From JAVVEZ01 sp032250895 (GTDB taxonomy: Bacteria; Pseudomonadota; Gammaproteobacteria; Pseudomonadales; Pseudohongiellaceae), in the NCBI GenBank assembly GCA_032250895.1, contig JAVVEZ010000012.1, positions 1 to 56,979 of the forward strand: a stretch of 56,979 bases of DNA, written 5' to 3'. Under the pieces are notes generated by a model, which was not told the DNA's origin, did not search any database, and saw only the letters and a program-made list of their open reading frames with translations. The position numbers and the translations under genes are program-made. Positions 1 through 8,832 of this stretch are shown here, one piece after another; within the stretch, counting starts at the first letter, position 1; each line of letters begins with the position of its first letter.

Positions 1-327
1 CTCGGCTTCCTGTCCCCGTACCAGCCGCACCAGCAGCTCGTTGACATACAGGGCTCCATACAGATGCTGCCCCTTGAAAAAAAAGGCACTGGCCAGCAAC
101 TCGACATTGCGCAGGGTCTTCAGTTCATGCCGTCCAGACAATGAAACCAGCAAAGGCGTGAAGGCCTGCAAAAGACCCTTGCTTTTCGACTTGATACCCC
201 GCACACCTCTGGCAATGGCGCTCATGCGCCCATAATCCCGGGTAAGCAAATCCAGTAGCAGGCTACTGTCACGGAAGGGCCGGGCATGAAGGAGATAAGC
301 CGGCTGCAGATCGATGGAATCAATCAT
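1..327 (-). CDS. recO: DNA repair protein RecO, N-terminal part (cut by window edge)
   Basis: RecO is the RecFOR-pathway mediator that loads RecA onto SSB-coated single-stranded DNA and anneals strands. The 109 visible codons are open to the window edge. They give the usual N-terminal OB-fold pattern: an ARPFRDSSLLLDLLTRDYG-like stretch near residue 15, then a short basic segment (ARGVRGIKSKSKG). The ATG lies inside the end of era, an 8-base overlap that indicates translational coupling. The order lepA-lepB-rnc-era-recO is conserved in gammaproteobacteria. The C-terminal zinc-binding part lies outside the window. No clear Shine-Dalgarno sequence is seen, so the start rests on the overlap and on family length. 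Confidence 0.93.
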   Translation of the reverse strand, partial: MIDSIDLQPAYLLHARPFRDSSLLLDLLTRDYGRMSAIARGVRGIKSKSKGLLQAFTPLLVSLSGRHELKTLRNVELLASAFFFKGQHLYGALYVNELLVRLVRGQEAE

Positions 328-1216
328 AACCCAGACTGCGCAAGGCCCTGTCATCATCGGACCAGCCACCTTTTACCTTGACCCAGAGTTTCAACATCAC
401 CTTGATGTCAAATAGCCGTTCCAGATCCTTCCTGGCTTCTGAACCAATCAGGCGCAGGCGTTTGCCATCCTGGCCGATGACAATTTTTTTCTGTCCGGCC
501 TTTTCTACGAGAATCAGTGCGGAAATATGAAGAATGCCGGAGATTTCCCTGAATTCCTCGATTTCCACCGCCACCTCATAAGGCAGTTCCTCCCCCATCT
601 GCCGGGTAATCTTTTCCCGAATGAATTCTGCGGCAATAAAGCGCGAGTTTTTATCGGTCAACTGTTCTGCCGGGAACATGAAGGGCCCCTGAGGCAGATA
701 ATGAACGATGGCCTTCTCCAATTCCTGTACATTGTGCCCTTTCAGTGCCGAAAGCGGGATTATTTCGCTGAAGACACGCCGCTTTGAAATTTTATCGATG
801 AAGGGCAGCAATACTTCCTTGTCATCCAGCAGATCCGACTTGTTGACGAGCAACAACACCGGACAGGACGCCTGCTGAAGATTGCTGAAAACCAACTCAT
901 CTTCCTCCGTCCACCTGACCCGATCAACAACGAAAAGAATAACATCAACGTCCTGAATCACGCTTCCCACGGTTTTATTCATGTAGCGATTCAGGGCCTT
1001 GTCGTTTCGACTGTGCAATCCAGGCGTATCGACATAGATGATCTGGACATCATCAGTCGTTTTGATGCCCAGAATTCGGTGACGGGTGGTCTGGGGCTTG
1101 CGGGAAGTAATGCTTAATTTCTGGCCAATGAGGTAGTTGAGCAGGGTTGATTTGCCAACATTGGGCCTGCCTATCAGTGCGACCAAGCCACATTTCGACC
1201 CGACGCTGTCGCTCAT
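320..1216 (-). CDS. era: GTPase Era, 30S ribosome maturation factor
   Basis: Era binds the 3' end of 16S rRNA and acts as a checkpoint in small-subunit assembly. The 298-residue product has the normal family length. The G1 loop GRPNVGKS is at residues 16-23, followed by DTPG, an NKSD guanine-specificity motif and a C-terminal KH RNA-binding domain (the VIGQDGKRLRLIG region). The ATG overlaps the rnc stop codon (ATGA) and the gene's own end overlaps recO, so rnc-era-recO should be one translationally coupled message. Confidence 0.98.
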   Translation of the reverse strand: MSDSVGSKCGLVALIGRPNVGKSTLLNYLIGQKLSITSRKPQTTRHRILGIKTTDDVQIIYVDTPGLHSRNDKALNRYMNKTVGSVIQDVDVILFVVDRVRWTEEDELVFSNLQQASCPVLLLVNKSDLLDDKEVLLPFIDKISKRRVFSEIIPLSALKGHNVQELEKAIVHYLPQGPFMFPAEQLTDKNSRFIAAEFIREKITRQMGEELPYEVAVEIEEFREISGILHISALILVEKAGQKKIVIGQDGKRLRLIGSEARKDLERLFDIKVMLKLWVKVKGGWSDDDRALRSLGYD

Positions 1217-1890
1217 GGAGCAAGTCCCAGGGCTGCCAGCGCCAGCCTGGCCACATTTTGCTCCGCTTCACGACGGCTACTGCCCTGACCGGAAATCGCA
1301 TCCGGCAAAACAGCAATGCTGCAGCGGACATAAAAAATCTGATCGTGGTCCTGTCCTGTCACCTTGGATACCTCATATTGGGGCAGATCGATTTTCTTTG
1401 CCTGCAGGTATTCCTGGAGGCGGGTCTTGGCATCCTTCTGGGGCTCCCCGAGGTCGAGCCGCTGCAAGCGGGGAGCAAACCATTGAATCACCTTGTCACG
1501 GCATACCTGAAGGCCGGCATCGATAAACAGCGCACATATAACGGCTTCCAGGGCATCTGCCAGAATCGAATCCCGATTCGCGCCGCCACTCTTCAATTCG
1601 CCACTGCCCAGAATGAGATAGTTTCCAAGTCCGAGATTCCGGGCAATTTCAGCCAATGTGGCTTTTTGCACCAGAGCGGCTCTGAAGCGACTCAACTCGC
1701 CTTCACTGGCCTGAGGGAATTTTGTGAACAATTCGTGACTGATAACAAAGCCAAGCACTGAATCCCCGAGGAATTCAAGTCTTTCATTGTTGGCTTTGCC
1801 AACACTACAATGGCTCAATGCAAGTTTCAATAACTCTGGATTCTCGAATTCATAACCAATTTTTTTGATCAGGCCGGAGAGTTTTGACAT
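1213..1890 (-). CDS. rnc: Ribonuclease III
   Basis: RNase III cuts double-stranded RNA in rRNA precursors and in regulated messages. The 225-residue protein has the catalytic signature NERLEFLGDSVL near residue 35, the second acidic cluster (DALEAVICALFID) near residue 118, and a C-terminal double-stranded-RNA-binding domain ending in the SSRREAEQNVARLAL helix. It overlaps era by four bases. About 85 bases separate it from the upstream DUF4845 gene. Many species autoregulate rnc through a leader hairpin; I could not identify one here. Confidence 0.98.
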   Translation of the reverse strand: MSKLSGLIKKIGYEFENPELLKLALSHCSVGKANNERLEFLGDSVLGFVISHELFTKFPQASEGELSRFRAALVQKATLAEIARNLGLGNYLILGSGELKSGGANRDSILADALEAVICALFIDAGLQVCRDKVIQWFAPRLQRLDLGEPQKDAKTRLQEYLQAKKIDLPQYEVSKVTGQDHDQIFYVRCSIAVLPDAISGQGSSRREAEQNVARLALAALGLAP

Positions 1891-1975
1891 TCAAAAACCT
1901 CTGATTGATTCCAATCCATCTCCGCAGGAGCCACCAATACTCACTGGAAACGGCCCGGCACAGGAAAATACGACA

Positions 1976-2347
1976 TCAACGCGGCGCATTTTTATCGAAT
2001 CTGTTTTGAAAGGTAAGGACCGCATCGATGTTATAAAACAGATGGACCCTGGATTCGTAGTTGATATCGACATAGTCCCTGCCATTTTCCCTGACCACCT
2101 GGATATTGGTGGCCTTGAAATCCCGGATATTGTTCAGCAAAAGAGTTTTCATGACATCCTGCCGGATGTCATTGATATTCATTTGTGCCAGATCATTATT
2201 GGCAATCACACCCTCCATGGCGTTCGTGATCACATTGTTATCCATGTAGGAAGGTGCCAGTTTGAGCGCTGAAGTCAAAAACAGCCCCAACAACACCAGC
2301 ATCAGCAGGCTGGCATACATGGAAGCCCCGCTCTGGAAAAAAGCCAT
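1976..2347 (-). CDS. DUF4845 single-pass membrane protein between lepB and rnc
   Basis: This small protein of unknown function sits between lepB and rnc, a position typical of the DUF4845 family in Pseudomonas and relatives. I place the start at the ATG giving MAFFQSGASMY (123 residues), because family members begin with a short polar stretch right before one N-terminal transmembrane helix, here residues 10-27. An in-frame start at 2389 or 2380 would add 11-14 residues and also lacks a good Shine-Dalgarno sequence. The remainder (SYMDNNVITNAMEGV onward) is predicted to lie in the periplasm and has no catalytic motif. Co-transcription with lepB suggests an envelope role, but none is established. 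Confidence 0.85.
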   Translation of the reverse strand: MAFFQSGASMYASLLMLVLLGLFLTSALKLAPSYMDNNVITNAMEGVIANNDLAQMNINDIRQDVMKTLLLNNIRDFKATNIQVVRENGRDYVDINYESRVHLFYNIDAVLTFQNRFDKNAPR

Positions 2348-2392
2348 CTTTATTACAAACCTGTTCTCCGCAATTTTCATATGGCACACGGT

Positions 2393-3295
2393 TCATTCTT
2401 GTTCATTAAGCCAGCGGCTGGAGGAAAACTCAGGAAGATTCAATCCAGGCTCTTTGTGCATCCAGACGGCGATGGCTTTCCCGACGATATTGGCTTCCGG
2501 TACCGGCCCCCAGCGTCGGCTGTCATCACTGTTGTCCCTGTTGTCACCCATCATGAAGTAGTACCCTTCCGGGACGATTCTACCTTCCGGCTGCATCCAG
2601 TAATCCGGCCCCATGTAGCGCGGCGTGGGAGCAGTATAAATATCATGTTTCACGTCACCTAGCTGCTCTTTCAGATAGATGACCTGTGGCGTCTCATTGC
2701 GCAGAAAAGCCACAAATTCCTGATCCACCGCTTTGCCATTGATATAGACCACCTTGTCTTCATAGCGCACATGATCGCCCGGCAACCCCACGACACGCTT
2801 GATAAAGTAACTGGGATCATGAGGCGGAATAAAGACCATGATATCGCCTCGTTTGGGTTCGGCAACATCCATGATCTTGGTGCCAATGACGGGAAGGCGT
2901 ACACCATAGGCATATTTGTTCACCAGAATAAAATCCCCCACTTTCAGAGTGGGAATCATCGAACCGGTGGGTATCTGGAATGGTTCAAACAAAAATGAAC
3001 GCAGCAGCAGGACCAGCAACAGCACAGGAAAAAACGACTTGGCATACTCTACTACGAGCGGTTCCTGTTGCAAAGCATGGATTTGCTCCAGCAGTTTTGC
3101 TTTTGCGGCAGCCTCCTTCCCTGCTTCCTCCGGCGCCTGTTCAGCAGTCAAATCGGCTTCGCTCAAATTCTTGAGCCTGAGAAATTCCTGCACCCGCGAG
3201 CGGCGTGGCCCTGCCAGAAAAACCTGGTCATAAAGCCAAACCAGGCCACTGACAAGTACCAGAATAAACAACAACAGGGAATAATCTATATTCAT
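2393..3295 (-). CDS. lepB: Signal peptidase I
   Basis: Leader peptidase I removes signal peptides from exported proteins at the periplasmic face of the inner membrane. The 300-residue protein has transmembrane helices near residues 4-22 and 87-101, separated by a charged Ala/Glu/Lys-rich cytoplasmic loop. The catalytic serine is Ser112 in PTGSMIPTL and the general-base lysine is Lys166 in FIKRVVGLPGD. The late GDNRDNSDDSR box is intact. The ATG overlaps the lepA stop by one base (TAATG), the classic lepA-lepB coupling. Confidence 0.98.
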   Translation of the reverse strand: MNIDYSLLLFILVLVSGLVWLYDQVFLAGPRRSRVQEFLRLKNLSEADLTAEQAPEEAGKEAAAKAKLLEQIHALQQEPLVVEYAKSFFPVLLLVLLLRSFLFEPFQIPTGSMIPTLKVGDFILVNKYAYGVRLPVIGTKIMDVAEPKRGDIMVFIPPHDPSYFIKRVVGLPGDHVRYEDKVVYINGKAVDQEFVAFLRNETPQVIYLKEQLGDVKHDIYTAPTPRYMGPDYWMQPEGRIVPEGYYFMMGDNRDNSDDSRRWGPVPEANIVGKAIAVWMHKEPGLNLPEFSSSRWLNEQE

Positions 3296-5094
3296 TATTT
3301 ATCAACCTTCAATATTGCCAGAAAGGCTTCCTGGGGAACTTCAACATTTCCTACCTGCTTCATCCGTTTTTTCCCGGCCTTCTGTTTCTCCAGGAGTTTT
3401 TTCTTACGGGTAATATCCCCCCCGTAACACTTGGCAATAACATTTTTGCGCAGGGCCTTGACGGTGGTACGGGCAATGATCTGTGCCCCTATTGCCGCCT
3501 GAATCGCCACATCATACAACTGTCGCGGAATCAGTTCCTTCATTTTCTCCGTCAGCAGGCGTCCCTTGGCCTGGGCCTGGTCACGGTGCACAATCAATGC
3601 CAGCGCATCGACGGTATCGCCGTTGATCATGACGTCGAGCTTGGTCAGATTGGCCGCCTGGAAACGGATAAAATGATAGTCCAGAGAAGCATAACCCCGA
3701 CTTACCGATTTAAGCCGGTCAAAAAAATCCAGCACAACTTCATTCATTGGCAATTCATAACGAATGGCTACCTGCTTGCCAACAAACTGCATGTCTTTCT
3801 GAACGCCGCGTTTTTCAATGCAGAGTGCGAGAACATTGCCCACGTAAGCCTGGGGAACCAGAATGTTGGCCTCCACGATTGGCTCCCGCATCTCTTCAAT
3901 TTCATTGCTCGGAGGGAGTCGTGACGGGCTCTCCACCTTGACCATTTCTCCCTTTTTGGTGAGAACTTCGTAGACCACCGTGGGTGCTGAAGTAATAAGA
4001 TCCAGGTCATACTCACGTTCCAGCCGTTCCTGAACGATCTCCATGTGCAGCATGCCGAGAAATCCACAGCGAAAACCAACCCCCAGCGCATCGGAATTTT
4101 CCGGCTCATAGGCCAATGCCGCATCATTCAATCTCAGCTTTTCCAGCGCATCACGGAAGTTTTCATAATCATCGGCACTCACTGGAAAAAGCCCGGCATA
4201 TACCTGCGCCTGAACCTTTTTAAAACCTGGCAGTGCAGGTACATCCGGTGTTTTTGCGTGGGTAATGGTGTCCCCGACCGGGGCCCCCTGTATCTCCTTG
4301 ATATTGGCTTCTATAAAACCCACCTCGCCAGCTTTCAGGGCATTTGTCACCTGTCTTTTGGGGGTGAAAATGCCCACATTGTCGACCACATGTATTTTTC
4401 CTGTGGATTTGGCGATTATCTTGTCGCCCTTTTTCACAATCCCCTGCCTGACGCGTACCAGGGAGACCACACCCAGGTAATTGTCAAACCAGGAGTCAAT
4501 GATCAGTGCCTGAAGATTGGCTTGCGTATCACCTGTCGGCGCCGGCACCAGTTTGATAAGGCTTTCCAGAATTTCCGGTACGCCCTGCCCACTCTTGGCA
4601 CTGGCCAGTACTGCCTGCTGTGCATCGATGCCGATGATTTCCTCAATTTCCTGCTTCACCCGTTCCGGTTCAGCCTGGGGTAAATCCATTTTATTGAGAA
4701 CAGGGATAACCTCCAGGCCCTGTTCTATGGCTGTATAGCAATTGGCAACCGACTGCGCCTCAACGCCCTGGGCAGCATCCACTATCAGCAGAGCACCTTC
4801 ACAGGCCGCCAGGGATCGGGAAACCTCATAACTGAAGTCAACGTGGCCGGGGGTATCAATAAAATTCAGTTGATATGTTTCACCATTTTCAGCGGTATAG
4901 TCGAGAGTGACACTCTGGGCCTTGATGGTGATGCCCCGTTCCCGCTCAATATCCAGTGAGTCCAGAACCTGCTCGGACATTTCCCGCTGACTCAGGCCTC
5001 CACAGAGTTGAATGAAACGGTCAGCAAGCGTCGATTTACCGTGATCAATATGGGCGATAATCGAAAAATTCCGGATATGACTGAGATCGTTCAC
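3295..5094 (-). CDS. lepA: Elongation factor 4 (LepA), back-translocating GTPase
   Basis: LepA is a ribosome-binding GTPase that affects translocation and 30S biogenesis. The 599-residue length is the family norm. The G-domain motifs are present: AHIDHGKSTL near residue 14, the ERGITI switch, DTPGHVDFS and NKMDLP. They are followed by EF-G-like domains II, III and V and the LepA-specific C-terminal domain rich in Lys and Arg (KKKLLEKQKAGKKRMK). It is the first gene of the lepA-lepB-DUF4845-rnc-era-recO group. About 150 bases separate it from mucD; I saw no confident promoter or terminator there. Confidence 0.99.
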   Translation of the reverse strand: MNDLSHIRNFSIIAHIDHGKSTLADRFIQLCGGLSQREMSEQVLDSLDIERERGITIKAQSVTLDYTAENGETYQLNFIDTPGHVDFSYEVSRSLAACEGALLIVDAAQGVEAQSVANCYTAIEQGLEVIPVLNKMDLPQAEPERVKQEIEEIIGIDAQQAVLASAKSGQGVPEILESLIKLVPAPTGDTQANLQALIIDSWFDNYLGVVSLVRVRQGIVKKGDKIIAKSTGKIHVVDNVGIFTPKRQVTNALKAGEVGFIEANIKEIQGAPVGDTITHAKTPDVPALPGFKKVQAQVYAGLFPVSADDYENFRDALEKLRLNDAALAYEPENSDALGVGFRCGFLGMLHMEIVQERLEREYDLDLITSAPTVVYEVLTKKGEMVKVESPSRLPPSNEIEEMREPIVEANILVPQAYVGNVLALCIEKRGVQKDMQFVGKQVAIRYELPMNEVVLDFFDRLKSVSRGYASLDYHFIRFQAANLTKLDVMINGDTVDALALIVHRDQAQAKGRLLTEKMKELIPRQLYDVAIQAAIGAQIIARTTVKALRKNVIAKCYGGDITRKKKLLEKQKAGKKRMKQVGNVEVPQEAFLAILKVDK

Positions 5095-5242
5095 CTGAGG
5101 ATGACACCCACTGATTAAAAAGGCGCAAGTCTACAGGAACTCGAAAAAGACCGCCATCCAGAACGCCGTGTTGCCCGGACCGTTCATTGAAAATGGCCGG
5201 GGATTCTCTCAGCGCCCATACCTTCGCAAAAACCTGTCGACG

Positions 5243-6652
5243 CTATTCAGGAAGCCTCTCGGCGATTCTGATGGTGAAAAAGGATTGTCGTCCATTGCGG
5301 GCAACCAGCAAGGGCAGCGCCCGTCCGGAAGGCAGACTGCCGACGATCTTCTGAAAGTCGCTCACCGATTCAATCTGTTCACCATTGAGGCTGATCAGAA
5401 TATCGCCCTTGCGCAGGCCTGCATCAGACGCAACCTTGCCCCTGACCTTAGCGACGACAACCCCCCCGACAATGTCCAGGGATTTCAGAATCTCACGATC
5501 CACGTCGCTGACGTCGAGTCCCAGAGGATCCCTTGCCGATTGCAAAAGCGACACCCGGGCCCTTTCAGTATCCTCCAGTTTACCCACCGTCATCCTCAGG
5601 GCCTGGTTCCTGCCGTCCCGGATAATATCTACCGTGGCCCTGGAACCCGGTGTGGCCAGTCCGACATGATAAGGTAAATCACCACTGTTTCTGATCTGTT
5701 CATCATTGAATCCAACAACAATATCACCGGTTTTGAAGCCAGCGATATCGGCTGGACTGCCTTTTTGTACATCATCGATCAAGGCGCCATGGGGCCGGTC
5801 AAGATGAAAGGCTTCGGCAAGAGTCTGAGTCACATCGCCTATCTGTACCCCCATCCAGCCTCTGGAAACCTCTCCATGTGCCCGAATCTGTCCCACGACA
5901 TTAATGGCCACATCGACCGGAATCGCAAAGGAAAGTCCGATCGAACCACCGGAATTGGTAAAAATCTGCGAGTTGATGCCGATCACTTCCCCGGCCAGGT
6001 TGAACAAGGGACCTCCCGAATGCCCGGGATTGATCGCAACGTCGGTCTGGATGTAGGAAACATAATTCCCTGCGTCTTCAGAAGGCAGACTGCGGCCGAT
6101 ATAGCTCACAATACCGGCAGCCACCGAGTAACTGAGGCCAAAAGGTGAACCGATGGCCAGGACCCATTCCCCCACCTTGAGATTGTGGGAACGTCCCAAA
6201 CGTACCGAGGGCAGGTTTTGCGCCTCTATTTTAAGCACGGCCAGATCGGAACGCTTATCCGAACCAACGATTTTTGCAATAAATTCACGCTGGTCATTGA
6301 GAGTGACCTTGACTTCATCAGCCTGGTCAATCACATGATGATTGGTGATGATGAAGCCATCAGGGGAAATGAGGAATCCGGAACCCACCGAGGCCCTTTC
6401 GCGATTTCTGTTTCCCAGCGGGGCGGGCAGACTGTCACCATAGAAATAACGCAGAATTTCCTCAATATTTTGTCTGTCTTCATTGTCCTCGGGATTGGCT
6501 CTGCGCACCGTACTGACATTGACAATGGCCGGTGCGTTGGTTTCAACCAGCCCTGTAAACTCCGGTAGTCCCTGGGCCGAAGCCTGCTGCATCACCAGGG
6601 CAAATATCAGGAACAAGGTCCCGTACAAGAAAATTCGGCGGGTTGGCATCAT
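5243..6652 (-). CDS. mucD: DegP/MucD-family periplasmic serine protease
   Basis: This HtrA-type protease and chaperone degrades misfolded envelope proteins. The 469-residue protein starts with a signal peptide (hydrophobic residues 7-21, then MQQASAQG). The trypsin-like domain has His106 (NHHVID), Asp136 (SDLAVL) and Ser212. Two PDZ domains follow, near residues 265-350 and 380-460. The serine motif reads NPGHSGGPL, so the usual Asn before the catalytic serine is His211. In Pseudomonas, mucD is the last gene of the algU-mucABCD unit, and here too it follows rseC by about 30 bases on the same strand. It probably responds to sigma-E. Confidence 0.95.
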   Translation of the reverse strand: MMPTRRIFLYGTLFLIFALVMQQASAQGLPEFTGLVETNAPAIVNVSTVRRANPEDNEDRQNIEEILRYFYGDSLPAPLGNRNRERASVGSGFLISPDGFIITNHHVIDQADEVKVTLNDQREFIAKIVGSDKRSDLAVLKIEAQNLPSVRLGRSHNLKVGEWVLAIGSPFGLSYSVAAGIVSYIGRSLPSEDAGNYVSYIQTDVAINPGHSGGPLFNLAGEVIGINSQIFTNSGGSIGLSFAIPVDVAINVVGQIRAHGEVSRGWMGVQIGDVTQTLAEAFHLDRPHGALIDDVQKGSPADIAGFKTGDIVVGFNDEQIRNSGDLPYHVGLATPGSRATVDIIRDGRNQALRMTVGKLEDTERARVSLLQSARDPLGLDVSDVDREILKSLDIVGGVVVAKVRGKVASDAGLRKGDILISLNGEQIESVSDFQKIVGSLPSGRALPLLVARNGRQSFFTIRIAERLPE

Positions 6653-6685
6653 GGCGCGCTGACTCCAGAGTTATTCAGAGGTTCC

Positions 6686-7126
6686 CTAAACATCGAGCAG
6701 GACGGCCTGGTAATCAGGATTATTCAAATACCTGGACTGATAATGTCTGATCAGATAGAAACCAAGGGCAAGGCCGGCCATACCGGAAAACGCAATGACT
6801 GCTTCGCTGGCTCCCAGAAACTGGGCGAAACCGGCGAACAGCATCAGGCCAGCCAGGGGTGACAGGTAAAACAGAAGGGATATACGCAGAATCATGGAAT
6901 CCGCTATGCCGATTCGGACAGAATCACCCACCGCGAGATCCTGTAATCGCCGCATGTCGGAAACCAGCACATATACACGATTGGAACGAGTGCCGTGAGC
7001 TTTTGCCAGCAGACTGTGTCCACAGGTCTTGTTCGCGGTGCAGCTGCCACATTGACTCTTGTTACGGGCCTCAACCCAGAGACCATTCCCGTCAATAGCC
7101 GCCACTCGGGCTACTTCACTCAACAT
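6686..7126 (-). CDS. rseC: SoxR-reducing / sigma-E regulator protein RseC (MucC)
   Basis: RseC (MucC) is an inner-membrane protein in sigma-E operons with a mild regulatory role; in some bacteria it also takes part in reducing SoxR. The N-terminal half carries a cysteine cluster (QCGSCTANKTCG) and two membrane helices follow near residues 80-125. I take the ATG giving MLSEVARV (146 residues), because AGGTGG lies 8 bases upstream; a GTG four codons earlier is the alternative. It follows rseA after a gap of about 75 bases in which no rseB is found. Confidence 0.9.
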   Translation of the reverse strand: MLSEVARVAAIDGNGLWVEARNKSQCGSCTANKTCGHSLLAKAHGTRSNRVYVLVSDMRRLQDLAVGDSVRIGIADSMILRISLLFYLSPLAGLMLFAGFAQFLGASEAVIAFSGMAGLALGFYLIRHYQSRYLNNPDYQAVLLDV

Positions 7127-7202
7127 TGCTTGTTCCACCTGCCAGTCTGATTCACTGCGCCCATGATAGCAGGGATCGGAGCGTGTGGTAATCCAGTCCG
7201 GA

Positions 7203-7847
7203 TCAGGGCTGGCCGGGCACAGTTTGAATCGAATAGTTTACGGGAATTTCAAGCGGGAGCGGGCTTTCTTCAAACTGCCGGTATACAGCTTGCTGCAAGC
7301 GATCCCGGGCGGCTTGATCCAGAGCAGATGAAGAACCCTGATCAGTGGACGTGATTCTGGTATTGACCGGAATGGACTGTCTGACGTAGTTCGAAGAGTA
7401 GTTCGAAGAGTAGTTGGCCGAAGAGTTGATGCCAACATTGGATGAATTTTCAGCCAGCCTTGTGTCAAGATCACCATCACCGCGTTTGCTGATCAATTCT
7501 GCGCTAAACAACACCACCAGCGCGACAGAAGCGGCAACCGTGCCCTGCCCCAGATATTGCCAGAACCTGCCCAGAACTGGCGCGTCACTGGATTTGGGAT
7601 GGGGTTTTGTCTGCGGGAGGGTTTCATTTGCAAGGGCCTGCTGAATACCGGGAAGGAGATTGACATTCGCACGGGGGTGGGCACTGTGCTTCAAACTGGC
7701 ACTCAGCAGATGATAGCGCCGCCAGGTTTCCAGCAGACTGTCATCTGTTGCCATATGCTTGATGATCCGGCGCAATTCAAGTTCGCCCGCCTCGTTGTCC
7801 ATCAGAGCAGAAAGCGATTCCCGCTGTTTATCATTATCAAGACCCAT
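7203..7847 (-). CDS. rseA: Anti-sigma-E factor RseA (MucA)
   Basis: RseA is the membrane-spanning anti-sigma factor that holds RpoE inactive until regulated proteolysis releases it. The 214-residue protein has the N-terminal sigma-binding domain (ESLSALMDNEAGELELRRII, residues 10-29; ETWRRYHLLSASLK near 40), one transmembrane segment around residues 103-121, and a periplasmic domain. The periplasmic part contains a low-complexity Ser/Asn/Tyr run (NYSSNYSSNY) encoded by a short tandem repeat. It lies downstream of rpoE on the same strand. RseB, which normally shields this domain, is not encoded nearby. Confidence 0.93.
   Translation of the reverse strand: MGLDNDKQRESLSALMDNEAGELELRRIIKHMATDDSLLETWRRYHLLSASLKHSAHPRANVNLLPGIQQALANETLPQTKPHPKSSDAPVLGRFWQYLGQGTVAASVALVVLFSAELISKRGDGDLDTRLAENSSNVGINSSANYSSNYSSNYVRQSIPVNTRITSTDQGSSSALDQAARDRLQQAVYRQFEESPLPLEIPVNYSIQTVPGQP
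7386..7424. repeat. 12-base tandem repeat inside rseA
   Basis: GTAGTTCGAAGA occurs twice back to back at 7386-7397 and 7398-7409. A third, 15-base copy follows (GTAGTTGGCCGAAGA). The unit length is a multiple of three, so the frame is kept and the periplasmic part of RseA gains NYSS units. Slippage at this site could lengthen or shorten the linker without breaking the protein. Confidence 0.85.
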
Positions 7848-8051
7848 ATCACCCTCTTTTTAATGGCGGCTTTACTGCTGCACCGACTTGTTCATTGGCA
7901 GTTGTAGCGGAACCACGGCAAGGATCATTTGCTTTTCTGATCCGGACAGATGAATCCGATAACTAGCTAGACAGTGCATTTCACAAAAAATTCACATTTT
8001 TTTATATTCTCATGTCAAGGTCACACCGCCCCCGTAAAGCGGGCATTTCCC

Positions 8052-8663
8052 TCAGGAACCATCCAGCAAGGGCCTTATTTTCTTGTCAAGCGCCTCTCTG
8101 GCGCGAAATATCCGGGATCTGACCGTTCCCACGGGACAGCCCATGATCTCGGTGATCTCCTCATAACTCAGGCCATTGAATTCCCTGAGCGTAAAGGCCG
8201 TTCTGAGCTCTTCAGGCAATTCATCGATGGCCCTGTCGATGACCTGTCTGAGATCATCGCGGGCCAGGTTGGCCTCCGGACTTTCGATATCTGTCAGTGC
8301 CGCCTGGGTCTCCAGATACTCCGCATCCTCCACATCCACATCCGTTGCGGGCGGCCTCCTGCCCTTTGCCACCATATAGTTCTTTGCCGTATTGATGGCT
8401 ATCCGATACAACCAGGTATAAAAAAGACTGTCCCCCCGAAAGCTGGGCAAGGCCCTGTAAGCCTTGATAAAGGCCTCCTGACAGATATCCTCCACTTCCT
8501 GTGGATCCCTGATATAACGCCCGACAAGATTCAGCACCCGGTGCTGATAACGCAAAACCAAGAGATCAAAAGCCCGTTTATCACCCGCAAATACCCGATC
8601 AACCAGTTGCTGATCCGTGATCTCTTCCTTTGACAGCCCCAACTTCTGCTCCAACTTTCTCAT
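8052..8663 (-). CDS. rpoE: RNA polymerase sigma-E factor RpoE (AlgU)
   Basis: This group IV (ECF) sigma factor controls the envelope stress response. From the chosen ATG (MRKLEQKLGLSKEEITDQQLV) the protein has 203 residues. Region 2 is seen as FDLLVLRYQHRVLNLVGRYI and EDICQEAFIKAYRALPSFRG; region 4 as LPEELRTAFTLREFNGLSYEEI and GTVRSRIFRAREAL. A longer frame reaches back to 8735, but that codon lies on top of the predicted -10 element of the gene's own promoter, so the 8663 start is preferred. A TTG a few codons further in, with GGAG upstream, is also possible. The gene is divergent from nadB, as in Pseudomonas. Confidence 0.97.
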   Translation of the reverse strand: MRKLEQKLGLSKEEITDQQLVDRVFAGDKRAFDLLVLRYQHRVLNLVGRYIRDPQEVEDICQEAFIKAYRALPSFRGDSLFYTWLYRIAINTAKNYMVAKGRRPPATDVDVEDAEYLETQAALTDIESPEANLARDDLRQVIDRAIDELPEELRTAFTLREFNGLSYEEITEIMGCPVGTVRSRIFRAREALDKKIRPLLDGS

Positions 8664-8726
8664 GTTCCCATTGACTACGTGGATATCGCAGAAACAGAGC
8701 TTATCATGACCAGCATCTTCCAGAAG

Positions 8727-8754
8727 GTTGACCATAAACCGACGTCAAAAGTTC
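8727..8754 (-). promoter_or_regulatory. Candidate sigma-E-dependent autoregulatory promoter of rpoE
   Basis: On the minus strand GAACTT (8754-8749) and GTCAAC (8732-8727) are separated by 16 bases. The sigma-E consensus is roughly GGAACTT, a 15-17 base spacer, then GTCTAA or TCTGA; the -35 matches well and the -10 partly. Transcription would start near 8720, leaving a 5' leader of about 57 bases before the rpoE ATG. Autoregulation of this kind is established for rpoE and algU; its use here is inferred. Confidence 0.5.
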
Positions 8755-8832
8755 TCAATATGATAATTCCACTCTGCATATCTGCCCCCAGAGGGTTAAA
8801 ATGAGATACTTAACCGTCCACTGAAGCATTTT

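Noticed and set aside
8664..8735. A longer RpoE starting at 8735
   Set aside because: The extra 24 residues are atypical for RpoE and the start would lie on the predicted -10 element.
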